From contig JAPLLL010000089.1 of the NCBI GenBank assembly GCA_026387595.1, positions 7,654-21,891 on the forward strand: 14,238 nucleotides of DNA, written 5' to 3'. Made by a program: the position numbers and the translations under genes. The notes beneath the pieces were generated by a model. That model was not told the DNA's origin. It worked only from the letters and a program-made list of their open reading frames with translations, and did not search any database. The stretch is from Candidatus Omnitrophota bacterium. Lineage in GTDB: Bacteria > Omnitrophota > Gorgyraeia > JABMQH01. Positions 1 to 7,258 of this stretch are shown in pieces; positions within the stretch are counted from its first letter, which is position 1; every line of letters begins with the position of its first letter.

Positions 1-810
1 AGACAGCCGCCGTGATGCTGACCTGTCCCGATACGCTCGGGATCTTTAATCCGCGCATAAAAGAGATCGCGGATATGGCGCACAAAGCCGGCGCGCTCAT
101 GTATTACGATGGGGCCAATTTAAACGCGATGCTCGGCAAGTGCAGGCCAGGCGATATCGGGTTCGACGTCGTGCACCTTAACCTGCACAAGACATTCGCA
201 ACCCCGCACGGCGGTGGAGGTCCGGGGGCAGGCCCGGTGGGCGTTTGCGAAAAACTTGTCGAATACCTGCCGATCTCGCGCGTTGTGCGACGGTCAGACG
301 GCACGTTCTGCCTTGATTATCACAGGCACAAGACTATAGGCTATATCGCGCCGTTCTACGGTAATTTCGGCGTTATCCTTAAGGCGTACGCATATATCCT
401 TGCTATGGGCAGGCAGGGCCTTATCGAAGTAAGCGAGAACGCGGTTTTAAACGCGAACTACTGCCTTGCGCGCCTTAAAAAATATTACGAGGTCCCGTAC
501 GACAAGATATGCATGCATGAATGCGTACTTTCGGCGTCAAGGCAGGTTGAAAACGGGGTGCATGCGCTTGACATCGCGAAATTCTTGATAGACAAGGGCT
601 TTCATCCGCCTACCCATGATGATAGAGCCGACTGAGACCGAATCAAAAGAGACGCTTGATGAATTCATAGACGCGATGATAGAAGCGGCCCGGCTTGCAA
701 AAGAAAACCCGGAGGCTGTACGCAGCGCGCCTGTTACAATGCCCATAAAGCGGCTCGATGAGACAAAGGCGGCCCGCGAACCGAATCTGCGCTGGCAGCC
801 TGAAGCGTGA
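1..810 (+). pseudogene. gcvPB: Glycine dehydrogenase (decarboxylating) subunit 2, 5'-partial and frameshifted
   Basis: P-protein subunit 2 of the glycine cleavage system: PLP-dependent decarboxylation of glycine with transfer of the aminomethyl group to lipoyl-GcvH. The reading frame is already open at position 3, so the N-terminal half lies outside the window. Visible family landmarks are YYDGANLNAMLG, the PLP-lysine stretch NLHKTF followed by a glycine-rich segment, FYGNFGV, and the C-terminal MIEPTETESKETLDEF. The frame breaks near 614-616. After GFHPPT (ending at 614) the sequence jumps to MMIEPTETES (from 616, another frame), omitting the roughly ten conserved residues of IYFPLIV..EA type expected between them. 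That equals a loss of about 29 nt. The second segment runs to the stop at 808-810, three bases before the lipM-like start. Either a real disruption or an assembly error; the family assignment is secure. Confidence 0.9.
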
Positions 811-813
811 TCC

Positions 814-1602
814 ATGAAAACGGCGTTGCGGCTTATCCGTACACAGCCGCTTGACGGCTATCAAAACATGGCGCTTGATGAGGCGCTTTTTCTTTCTTCC
901 ATTTCATCGGGCAAGCCGGTTGTAACCGCCCGTTTGTATGAATGGGCCCCGCCCGCGTTTTCTTTCGGTGTATCCCAGAAAATAAGCGAGATTTTTGATA
1001 TAGAGCGCTGCCGCCGGCAAAAAATAGGCTGCGTGCGCCGCATGACAGGCGGCGGGATAATATTCCACGATAACGAGATCACCTACAGCCTTATTGTCCC
1101 TGAATTAGTGCCTATGGCGAGGCGGCCGGTGCCGGAATCATTCAAGGCGCTCTGCTCATTTTTAATAATCTTTTACAGTAAGCTCGGGCTGCGTGCGCGT
1201 TTCGCGATCGATGAACCATATGGCGGCGCATTCGGAGAGCATACCGCATTTTGCTTCGCGGGCAGGGAAAAATACGACATCCTTATCAGCGGCAAAAAAA
1301 TAGGCGGAAACGCCCAGAAACGCCTCCGCGGCCACATATTCCAGCATGGCAGTATTCCCGTTGCGGCTCTTAAGGAGCATATGCATGCGGTCCCGCCGAA
1401 GGAAAGGCTTTTTGAGGCGCTTTATGGATCGCTAAAAGAGGCGTTCGGCGCGACAGCCGAGATCCAGGAGCCCACAAAAGAAGAATGGAAATTTGCCGAA
1501 CGGCTGAAATATGAAAAATATCAGACCGAAGCATGGAACATAGAACACAAAGACCCCCGTGGCTCAATAAAAAGATATCGCTTGGAGACTGTACAGAAGT
1601 AA
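814..1602 (+). CDS. lipM: Lipoate-protein ligase A family protein, probable octanoyltransferase LipM type
   Basis: Cytoplasmic BPL/LplA-fold acyltransferase, 262 aa. Family features in order: PLDGYQNMALDEAL (residues 12-25), RLYEWAPPAFSFG (40-52), RRMTGGGIIFHDNEITYS (75-92), CFAGREKYDIL with Cys147, GKKIGGNAQKR with the conserved lysine (161/162), and IFQHGSIP (175-182). A cysteine ahead of the substrate lysine matches the catalytic cysteine of LipM octanoyl-ACP:GcvH transferases; true lipoate ligases such as E. coli LplA lack it. Hence LipM is favoured over LplA. The natural end of the family lies near EAWN (about 242); the last 20 residues are read from DNA that also encodes the LipA N-terminus (70-nt overlap). 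It starts 3 nt after gcvPB, and a LipA gene follows, consistent with octanoylation then sulfur insertion on GcvH. I see no strong Shine-Dalgarno, so translational coupling is likely. Confidence 0.82.
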   Translation: MKTALRLIRTQPLDGYQNMALDEALFLSSISSGKPVVTARLYEWAPPAFSFGVSQKISEIFDIERCRRQKIGCVRRMTGGGIIFHDNEITYSLIVPELVPMARRPVPESFKALCSFLIIFYSKLGLRARFAIDEPYGGAFGEHTAFCFAGREKYDILISGKKIGGNAQKRLRGHIFQHGSIPVAALKEHMHAVPPKERLFEALYGSLKEAFGATAEIQEPTKEEWKFAERLKYEKYQTEAWNIEHKDPRGSIKRYRLETVQK

Positions 1603-2402
1603 AGTCGGTCCTGAGGGATATGCGCCTTAATACGGTGTGCGAAGAAGCGGCCTGCCCCAACATAGGCGAGTGCTTTTCCAGGCGGCAAGCAACGGTTATT
1701 ATTCTGGGTTCTGTATGTACCAGGGGATGCCGTTTTTGCGCCGTAAAAAAAGGAACGCCCGAGCCGCCTGATACCGCAGAGGCATCCCGTATTGCCGAAG
1801 CGATAAAGAAACTGAACTTGCTACACGTTGTGGTTACAAGTGTTACGCGGGATGATCTTATAGACGGAGGAGCATCTTTTTTTGCCGAAGCTGTTCATTC
1901 TATCCGCAAACTGAATCCATCGGTTAAGATCGAAACGCTTGTGCCAGATTTTCAGGAAAATAAAGAGGCGCTGCGGACATTAACAAAGTCAGCGCCGGAC
2001 ATAATTTCGCATAATGTCGAGACAGTGCCGCGGCTCTATGAAGATATACGCAGCGGCGCGTCATATCAGCGTTCCCTGCGTGTCCTGAAGATTAGTAAGG
2101 ATATCGCGCCGGATATCCCCACAAAGTCCGGGCTTATGCTCGGCCTGGGCGAATCGGAAAATGAGGTCCTTTCGGTCATGGATGACCTTGTTAATGCCGG
2201 CTGTTCGTTTTTAAGCATCGGCCAGTATCTTGCCCCCAGCAATACGCATACGCAGGTGCGTGAATATGTACCGCCTGAGCGTTTTGAATGGTATAATAAA
2301 GAAGCGCTTAACCGCGGATTCCGTTCGGTAATGAGCGGGCCGTATGTGCGCAGTTCATATTATGAAACCGAATTTTATAACAGAGATAATAGACGGGCAT
2401 AA
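1533..2402 (+). CDS. lipA: Lipoyl synthase (radical SAM)
   Basis: Inserts two sulfur atoms into protein-bound octanoyl groups to form the lipoyl cofactor, using S-adenosylmethionine radical chemistry and two [4Fe-4S] clusters. The 289-aa protein has the usual length and all hallmarks: auxiliary-cluster cysteines at about C36, C41 and C47 (TVCEEAACPNIGEC), the radical-SAM CxxxCxxC at C62, C66 and C69 (VCTRGCRFCA), TSVTRDDLIDGGA, HNVETVPRLY, TKSGLMLGLGE, IGQYLAPS, and the C-terminal RSS serine motif near residues 273-275. The ATG at 1533 fits because the family N-terminus (PPWLNKKI...TEVKSVLRD) begins directly after it. It overlaps the preceding gene by 70 nt and glnS by 41 nt. No good ribosome binding site is visible, so coupled translation with its neighbours is probable. 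Confidence 0.96.
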   Translation: MEHRTQRPPWLNKKISLGDCTEVKSVLRDMRLNTVCEEAACPNIGECFSRRQATVIILGSVCTRGCRFCAVKKGTPEPPDTAEASRIAEAIKKLNLLHVVVTSVTRDDLIDGGASFFAEAVHSIRKLNPSVKIETLVPDFQENKEALRTLTKSAPDIISHNVETVPRLYEDIRSGASYQRSLRVLKISKDIAPDIPTKSGLMLGLGESENEVLSVMDDLVNAGCSFLSIGQYLAPSNTHTQVREYVPPERFEWYNKEALNRGFRSVMSGPYVRSSYYETEFYNRDNRRA

Positions 2403-4007
2403 CTCAACCGGCAGATACGAGGGCAGGGTCCAAACAAGGTTTCCTCCTGAGCCGAACGGTTACCTTCACATCGGCCATGCAAAAGCGATAGCCTTAAGTT
2501 TCGGCATCGCGGCGCAATACAAGGGCCTTTGCAACCTGCGTTTCGACGACACAAATCCGACCAAGGAAGAGCAGGAATACGTCGATTCCATACAGGAAGA
2601 CGTAACTTGGTTGGGATTCAACTGGGACGACAGGATGTATTATGCGTCCGACTACTTCGATAAGCTGTACGAATACGCGGTCCGGCTTATCAAAACCAGA
2701 TGCGCGAATACCGCGGCACGCTTACTGCGCCCGGCAAGGAAAGCCCCTACAGGAACCGCAGCGCCGAGGAAAACCTGGACCTTTTTACACGCATGAAGAA
2801 CGGTGAATTTGAAGACGGCTCGCGCGTCCTGCGCGCCAGGATAGACATGGCCTCTCCGAACATGAATATGCGCGATCCGGTGATCTACAGGATATTAAGA
2901 GATGCCTCTCACCACAGGACCGGCAACAAATGGCGCATCTATCCAATGTACGATTTTACGCATTGCATAAGCGATTCCATCGAGCGCATTACCCATTCCA
3001 TATGCACGCTTGAATTCGAGAACAACAGGCCGTTATACGACTGGGTGCTGGATGAACTTGACATATACCACCCCCAGCAGATAGAATTCGCGCGGCTGAA
3101 CCTGACCTATACCGTTTTAAGCAAAAGGAAGCTGCTTGAGCTAGTCGAAAGCGGTGTAGTTTCGGGCTGGGACGACCCGCGCATGCCGACCATTTCAGGT
3201 CTGCGCCGCCGCGGTTATACGCCGGAGGCGATACGCAACTTCTGTGACGAAATAGGAGTTGCGAAATTTAACAGCACTGTGGATGCGGCAGTCCTTGAAA
3301 ATTCGCTGCGCGGGCACCTTAATAAAACAGCGCCGCGCATAATGGCGGTATTAAGGCCGCTTAAGGTTATAATAGAAAATTATCCCGCCGATAAAACAGA
3401 AGAGCTTGACGCGATAAACAACCCTGAAGACGCGTCCATGGGCACGCGTAAGGTCCCGTTTGGCCGCGAATTATACATAGAAAAAGACGATTTCAGGGAA
3501 AACCCGCCGAAGGAATTCTTCCGCCTGAGTCCTGGCCGAGAAGTGCGCCTTCGCTACGCCTATTTCATTAAGTGCACCGGCGTTATGAAGGATAAAAATA
3601 CCGGAGAGATAACAGAACTGCGCTGCGTATATGATCCCGCGACCCGCGGCGGGGACGCGCCGGATAAAAGGAAGGTAAAGGCAACGCTTCACTGGGTGTC
3701 AGCCCGCCACGCAGCCGAGGCAGAAGTCCGGTTGTATGACAACCTATTTACAAAACCTGATCCGGAAACCGTAGGAGAAGGGCAGGATTATAAAACGAAC
3801 ATAAATCCGCAGTCACTTGAAGTTCTAAAAGCATGTAAAATAGAGCCGTCTATTAAAAGCGCAAAGCCGCTTAGCCGTTATCAATTTGAGCGGCTCGGCT
3901 ATTTCTGCGTTGACCCCAAGGATTCTTCCCCGGGGAGCCCTGCGTTTAACCGCATCGCGACACTGCGCGATACCTGGGCCAAGATAGAAAAAACAATCAA
4001 AAGATAA
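2362..4007 (+). pseudogene. glnS: Glutaminyl-tRNA synthetase, frameshifted by a short internal deletion
   Basis: Class I aminoacyl-tRNA synthetase that charges tRNA-Gln. The start at 2362 gives MKPNFITEIID, the usual N-terminus; the ATG at 2344 is also in frame but adds six unconserved residues. PPEPNGYLHIGHAKA contains the HIGH motif (residues 36-39). After VRLIKT (ending at 2697) the frame is lost, and the protein resumes in another frame at MREYRGTLTAPGKESPYRN (from 2700). About twelve residues of the GKAYVxDLSxEE type are missing, a loss of roughly 34 nt. The second segment holds IDMASPNMNMRDPVIYRI, YPMYDFTHCISDSIE, the KMSKS-like VLSKRKL, DDPRMPTISGLRRRG and the C-terminal anticodon-binding beta-barrels, ending at the stop 4005-4007. 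A glnS null would normally need a GatCAB bypass, so an assembly error deserves checking. Confidence 0.9.
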
Positions 4008-4038
4008 TGGTTCGAATGGTAGTGAGCAAAGCGAACCA
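4008..4038 (+). terminator. Weak terminator-like hairpin after glnS
   Basis: An inverted repeat begins on the base after the glnS stop: TGGTTCG (4008-4014) pairs with CGAACCA (4032-4038), 7 bp with a 17-nt loop. No T-run follows (AAACC), so it may be a 3'-end processing or stabilising hairpin rather than an efficient intrinsic terminator. Confidence 0.3.
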
Positions 4039-4048
4039 AAACCTTATG

Positions 4049-4077
4049 TTGATATTTTAAGCAACTTATGATATATA
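4049..4077 (+). promoter_or_regulatory. Predicted sigma70-type promoter for the DUF3187-like gene
   Basis: TTGATA (4049-4054), a 17-nt spacer and TATATA (4072-4077). A start site about 7 nt downstream would be near 4084, only ~6 nt before the ATG at 4090, which has no Shine-Dalgarno. The mRNA may therefore be leaderless or nearly so. TATAAT at 4084-4089 is another possible -10 but would place initiation inside the gene. Confidence 0.45.
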
Positions 4078-4089
4078 AATACGTATAAT

Positions 4090-5106
4090 ATGAGATCCAG
4101 ATTTATCATTATTGCGGCAGTCATAGCGTTGCTCGGTTTAGCGCCGAGAGGATTTGCCTATGAACGCGTAAACCCGGCCGGGCCGATGCCGATAAGAAAC
4201 CAGATGCCGCTGTATTTATTCTGGTATTCTTTCTCGCAGGACAAGGCGGACGTGCTTAAGGGTAAGAAGTTCGTGGCAACCTTTGACTATACCGTTTCTA
4301 ACGTCATAGTGGATAAGGTGACCACGCCGACGGAAGAGTATATTGTCAGGGCCGACATGGAGGTTACCAGGCTCAATTGCGATATAAAATACGCCTTTTT
4401 GGAAAGATTTGAAGCAAGCCTGGAGGTCCCGTATCTGATTTTAAACAGGGGCTATCTTGATACTTTCGTGGAACATTTCGAACAGGCTATAGGCGCCACC
4501 GCAGTCGGCGCAAGAAGGCGCGCAGACAAGGATCAGTTTAATTACCAGGTTATACATAATAACGATTATCTTATTGATACGCAGAGATCCTCAGCCGGCC
4601 TGGGCGATATAGCGCTTGCGTTAAAATATATGCTGCTGGAGGAAATGAATGGCTTGCCGCGTATTTCGGCCAGGGCGGCGGTTAAATTCCCGACCGCCTC
4701 AAAAAAAGATTATCTCGGGACGGGAAAGATCGACTATGGGATAGGCATTTTAGCCGACAAATCTTTCGGAAGGTTCTTTACGTATTTAAATCTCAACAGT
4801 GTTTTTATCCAGAAGCCCGATTTTTTAAGCGAGTTGAACATCAAGAACTACATTCTTTCGGGCATGCTTGGCCTGGAATATTGTTTCACGGAACGGTTCT
4901 CCGGTATTTTACAGGGTACGCTTGCTTCAACGCCGTATCCCAAGACAGGCACGGATCCCCTGGACAATAAAGCAGGCGAAGCGGGGCTGGGCCTGAATTA
5001 TCAGCTTACGATGAATTCAAACTGGCATATTGCGGTTGTAGAAAATTTATTCGCGGATTCAACGCCTGACGTTACGTTCCAATTAGGCGGGAATATTAAG
5101 TTCTAG
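4090..5106 (+). CDS. DUF3187-like outer-membrane beta-barrel protein
   Basis: 338 aa with a classical Sec signal peptide (MRSRFIIIAAVIALLGLAPRGFA, residues 1-23, probable cleavage after FA). The mature part begins with NPAGPMPIRNQMPLY, followed by alternating hydrophobic/polar strands and conserved-looking pieces: DMEVTRLNCDIKYAF, LEVPYLILNRGYLD, the long periplasmic-type insert rich in charged residues, GLGDIALALKYML, VKFPTASKKDYLGTG and DYGIGILADKS. It ends in phenylalanine (GGNIKF), as outer-membrane barrels do. This order matches DUF3187 as I remember it; the molecular function of that family is unknown to me. The start is fixed by the signal peptide. The neighbour 69 nt downstream is also exported, so the two may form an envelope operon. 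No catalytic motif is visible. Confidence 0.75.
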   Translation: MRSRFIIIAAVIALLGLAPRGFAYERVNPAGPMPIRNQMPLYLFWYSFSQDKADVLKGKKFVATFDYTVSNVIVDKVTTPTEEYIVRADMEVTRLNCDIKYAFLERFEASLEVPYLILNRGYLDTFVEHFEQAIGATAVGARRRADKDQFNYQVIHNNDYLIDTQRSSAGLGDIALALKYMLLEEMNGLPRISARAAVKFPTASKKDYLGTGKIDYGIGILADKSFGRFFTYLNLNSVFIQKPDFLSELNIKNYILSGMLGLEYCFTERFSGILQGTLASTPYPKTGTDPLDNKAGEAGLGLNYQLTMNSNWHIAVVENLFADSTPDVTFQLGGNIKF

Positions 5107-5161
5107 GCCCCGCCTGCGGCGGGACAGGCCACCGCCTGGACGATACCACAAATGGCGGGGC
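5107..5161 (+). repeat. GC-rich inverted repeat just upstream of a Shine-Dalgarno
   Basis: GCCCCGCC (5107-5114) and GGCGGGGC (5154-5161) are perfect 8-bp arms. A competing smaller hairpin CGCC-tgc-GGCG lies at 5111-5121. The right arm ends one base before AGGGAGGA, the ribosome binding site of the next gene. It is much more GC-rich than its surroundings. It could be a REP-like insertion, a weak terminator or an RNA element affecting the site. Confidence 0.5.
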
Positions 5162-5174
5162 AGGGAGGATAACA

Positions 5175-6740
5175 ATGACGCGTAAAATAGCATTAATAAC
5201 CCTCGTTCTCGGATTAGTTTATTTTAGCGGCCCCGGGTTTGCAAAAGAGGTAGCAACATCGCCGGTAGGCGCGGGGAAAGAGGCGCTTGCGCCTAATAAG
5301 CAGGTTATAAATCCGGGCGACATAAGAATACCCGCTGAGTACGGGAGAATCATAGAGACATTTGACGGCGGCAGCGATAAGCTCATAGTTCATATACAAG
5401 ATGCCCATACAAATTATGAGGCGCAGAAGAACGAAGCAGCCGTACTGGAACATCTGATCAAAGAAAACGGGCTGTATCTTATTCTTGTAGAAGGCGGGTC
5501 GCGGGACGTATCGCTGAATAAATACAGGGAAAACGGTACCCTGGAAGAACGAAAAAAAATGGCGGATGAACAATTAAAAGAGGGCGTAATAGCAGGAGAA
5601 GAGTACCTTAATATCGCCAGCGATTATCCGATGAAATTGCAGGGCATAGAAGACAGGCCGCTTTATGACCAGAATATGGCCGCATATCTCGAAGTGGATA
5701 AGCTAAAAGACGAGGCGTTGGCATTCACGCAAAGAGCATTAAGCGTCGTAGCGAGCCTGAAGGCCAGAATTTACAGTAAGCAGCTTAAAGAACTGGATGA
5801 AAAACGGGCCGGATTTAAAGAAGAAAAGGTAAGCCTTACGGATTATGTTAGTTACCTGGCGGACCTGGCAAAATCGAAAAAGATCGACCTTAAACAATAC
5901 GGCAATTATAAAGACCTGATAGACTCTGTGGCTCTTGAGAAGACCATTGATTTCAACGCCGTTGAGAAGGAGAGGGCGGATGCGATAGACGCCCTCAGCA
6001 AAAAGATAGGAAAAGATACGCTGGATGAACTTTTGGTGATGAGCGTCGATTTCAAGTCCGGTAAGATAACACAGGCCCAGTACCATTCCTACCTGAAAGA
6101 TGTCATGACAAAAACAAAAATAGACATAAACAAATACCCGAACCTTGAAAAATACATCCGGTACCTTATGCTTTATAACAAGATAGATTCCGTCGCATTG
6201 TTCAAGGAGTTAAAACAACTGGAGGATGCTGTTCAAAACGCCCTGATCACGGATGAAGAGACAAGGAGGCTCGCGAGAATAGCAAAGGACCTTGAACTCA
6301 TGGGTGATTACATAAATTTGAAATTGGCGCCTGAGGGTTTTGATTATTACCAGAAAAACGAGGCCGATTTCAATGCCCAGACATGGGCAAGGGCCCTGAA
6401 CATATTGAGCGCAAAATACAAATTGACGCAGGAGCTGCCCGAAGATACGAAGATAATAGAAAATATCACACCGGGCCTGAAAAGCTTTTACGATGCGGCA
6501 AGAAAAAGAGATCACGTATTCCTGAACAACACCAAGAAATACATGGATGTTGAAGGCGTTAAGATCGCGGCGCTGATAGCGGGCGGTTTCCATACCCCGA
6601 CCCTTATGCCGCTTTTTAAGGCCGAGGGCATCTCTTATGTCGTTGTGAGCCCTAAAGTTGTCAAGCAGACCGATGAAAAATTGTATCATAAGATCCTTAC
6701 GGAAGGCTGGGCGCCTGCAGGGAAGACAACGCCGGAGTAA
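5175..6740 (+). CDS. Secreted TraB/Tiki-superfamily-like protein of unknown function
   Basis: 521 aa with an N-terminal signal peptide (residues 1-23, ending GPGFA). Strong ribosome binding site GGGAGGA six to eight bases before the ATG. The N-terminal region has KLIVHIQDAHTN with H73, D76 and H78, then LILVEGG (E106-G108). A long alpha-helical, lysine-rich middle (about 170-420) looks coiled-coil-like. Near the C-terminus is AGGFHTPTLMPLF with H473. Short His and Glu-Gly motifs at both ends around a helical insert resemble the TraB/PrgY/Tiki/EreA/ChaN-like fold, several members of which are metal-dependent hydrolases or proteases. I recall similar proteins from Omnitrophota genomes. The substrate is unknown, and the enzymatic reading is inference from motif layout. 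Confidence 0.65.
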   Translation: MTRKIALITLVLGLVYFSGPGFAKEVATSPVGAGKEALAPNKQVINPGDIRIPAEYGRIIETFDGGSDKLIVHIQDAHTNYEAQKNEAAVLEHLIKENGLYLILVEGGSRDVSLNKYRENGTLEERKKMADEQLKEGVIAGEEYLNIASDYPMKLQGIEDRPLYDQNMAAYLEVDKLKDEALAFTQRALSVVASLKARIYSKQLKELDEKRAGFKEEKVSLTDYVSYLADLAKSKKIDLKQYGNYKDLIDSVALEKTIDFNAVEKERADAIDALSKKIGKDTLDELLVMSVDFKSGKITQAQYHSYLKDVMTKTKIDINKYPNLEKYIRYLMLYNKIDSVALFKELKQLEDAVQNALITDEETRRLARIAKDLELMGDYINLKLAPEGFDYYQKNEADFNAQTWARALNILSAKYKLTQELPEDTKIIENITPGLKSFYDAARKRDHVFLNNTKKYMDVEGVKIAALIAGGFHTPTLMPLFKAEGISYVVVSPKVVKQTDEKLYHKILTEGWAPAGKTTPE

Positions 6741-6774
6741 GTTCTTTTAAAATTATTATGATTTTGCGCAGGTG

Positions 6775-6837
6775 TCCCTCGCCGCCTAATATGCGGCCGC
6801 AAGGGCGCCTCGGGATCAAATTTGCTGCGCAAATTTG
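6775..6837 (-). repeat. Alpha-beta two-hairpin element, minus-strand copy left of tRNA-Leu
   Basis: Read on the minus strand: hairpin alpha CAAATTTG...CAAATTTG (6837-6830 with 6824-6817), one base, then hairpin beta TCCC-GA-GGCGCC ... GGCGGC-GA-GGGA (6815-6804 with 6786-6775). The outer TCCC/GGGA stem and the tandem GA/GA internal loop are the same as in the other copies; the inner stem has one mismatch. The alpha arm ends one base before the first base of tRNA-Leu. Confidence 0.65.
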
Positions 6838-6838
6838 T

Positions 6839-6920
6839 GCGGAGATGGTGGAACCGGCAGACACGCATGTTTGAGGGGCATGTGCCGCAAGGCATGGGGG
6901 TTCAAATCCCCCTCTCCGCA
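6839..6920 (+). tRNA. tRNA-Leu (anticodon GAG)
   Basis: 82 nt type II tRNA. Acceptor stem GCGGAGA (6839-6845) pairs with TCTCCGC (6913-6919), with discriminator A at 6920. The anticodon stem CATGT/GCATG encloses loop TTGAGGG, so the anticodon is GAG (reads CUC/CUU). The variable arm TGCC-GCAA-GGCA is the long leucine-type arm, and the T arm is GGGGG-TTCAAAT-CCCCC. The 3' CCA is not encoded. Confidence 0.96.
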
Positions 6921-6921
6921 T

Positions 6922-6996
6922 TAAATTTTGCTATAGTTTTCATTTTGCAAAATTTATCCCGAGCCTTAAGTGAGACTTCATGCCGAAGGCGAGGGA
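6922..6996 (+). repeat. Alpha-beta two-hairpin element, plus-strand copy right of tRNA-Leu
   Basis: Alpha: TAAATTTTGC (6922-6931) pairs perfectly over 10 bp with GCAAAATTTA (6947-6956). Beta follows with no spacer: TCCC-GA-GCCTT (6957-6967) with AAGGC-GA-GGGA (6986-6996). The inner stem GCCTT/AAGGC differs from the GCCGC/GCGGC of the copy at 8822-8862 by changes on both sides that keep pairing, while CCCGAG and CGAGGG are unchanged. It lies between tRNA-Leu and tRNA-Glu. Confidence 0.7.
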
Positions 6997-7018
6997 TAGG
7001 AATATCGAAGCGAAATAC

Positions 7019-7096
7019 GGCCCCATGGTCTAGCCTGGTCCAGGACGTCACCCTCTCACGGTGAAAACAGGGGTTCGAATCCCCTTGGGGCTACCA
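7019..7096 (+). tRNA. tRNA-Glu (anticodon CTC)
   Basis: 78 nt including an encoded CCA. Acceptor GGCCCCA pairs with TGGGGCT (with a G-T first pair). The anticodon stem TCACC/GGTGA encloses loop CTCTCAC, giving anticodon CTC. The T arm AGGGG-TTCGAAT-CCCCT is canonical. Overall similarity to bacterial tRNA-Glu is high. Unlike the neighbouring tRNA-Leu, it has CCA in the DNA. Confidence 0.95.
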
Positions 7097-7103
7097 AAAA
7101 AAT

Positions 7104-7170
7104 CTCTCTCGTTCCAGGAAGAGAGAGGCAAATAGCCACGATTATTAAGCATGATCGTGGCTATTTTTAT
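7104..7170 (+). terminator. Double hairpin terminator after the tRNAs
   Basis: First hairpin CTCTCTC (7104-7110) with GAGAGAG (7121-7127). Second, stronger hairpin AAATAGCCACGAT (7130-7142) with ATCGTGGCTATTT (7154-7166), a perfect 13-bp stem with an 11-nt loop running into a T-run. This is a convincing intrinsic terminator for the tRNA transcript. Confidence 0.85.
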
Positions 7171-7223
7171 GTCTTTACGTGTTAAAGAGTTAGGGGTCAA
7201 TACGTGTTAAAAGCGCGTTAATC

Positions 7224-7252
7224 TTGACAAAAGGAAGATAGTATGCTATAAT
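7224..7252 (+). promoter_or_regulatory. Perfect consensus sigma70 promoter for the orphan riboswitch RNA
   Basis: TTGACA (7224-7229), exactly 17 nt, TATAAT (7247-7252), with a TG one base before the -10 box (TGCTATAAT, extended -10). Predicted start near G7259, the first base of the 5' strand of the RNA's closing stem. Confidence 0.85.
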
Positions 7253-7258
7253 AGATTT

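Noticed and set aside
6210..6689. 159-codon minus-strand frame opposite the TraB/Tiki-like gene
   Set aside because: The opposite strand encodes a signal peptide-bearing protein with a strong ribosome binding site; this frame has no recognisable features.
6822..7064. 80-codon frame across both tRNA genes
   Set aside because: It overlaps tRNA-Leu completely and most of tRNA-Glu; not a protein gene.
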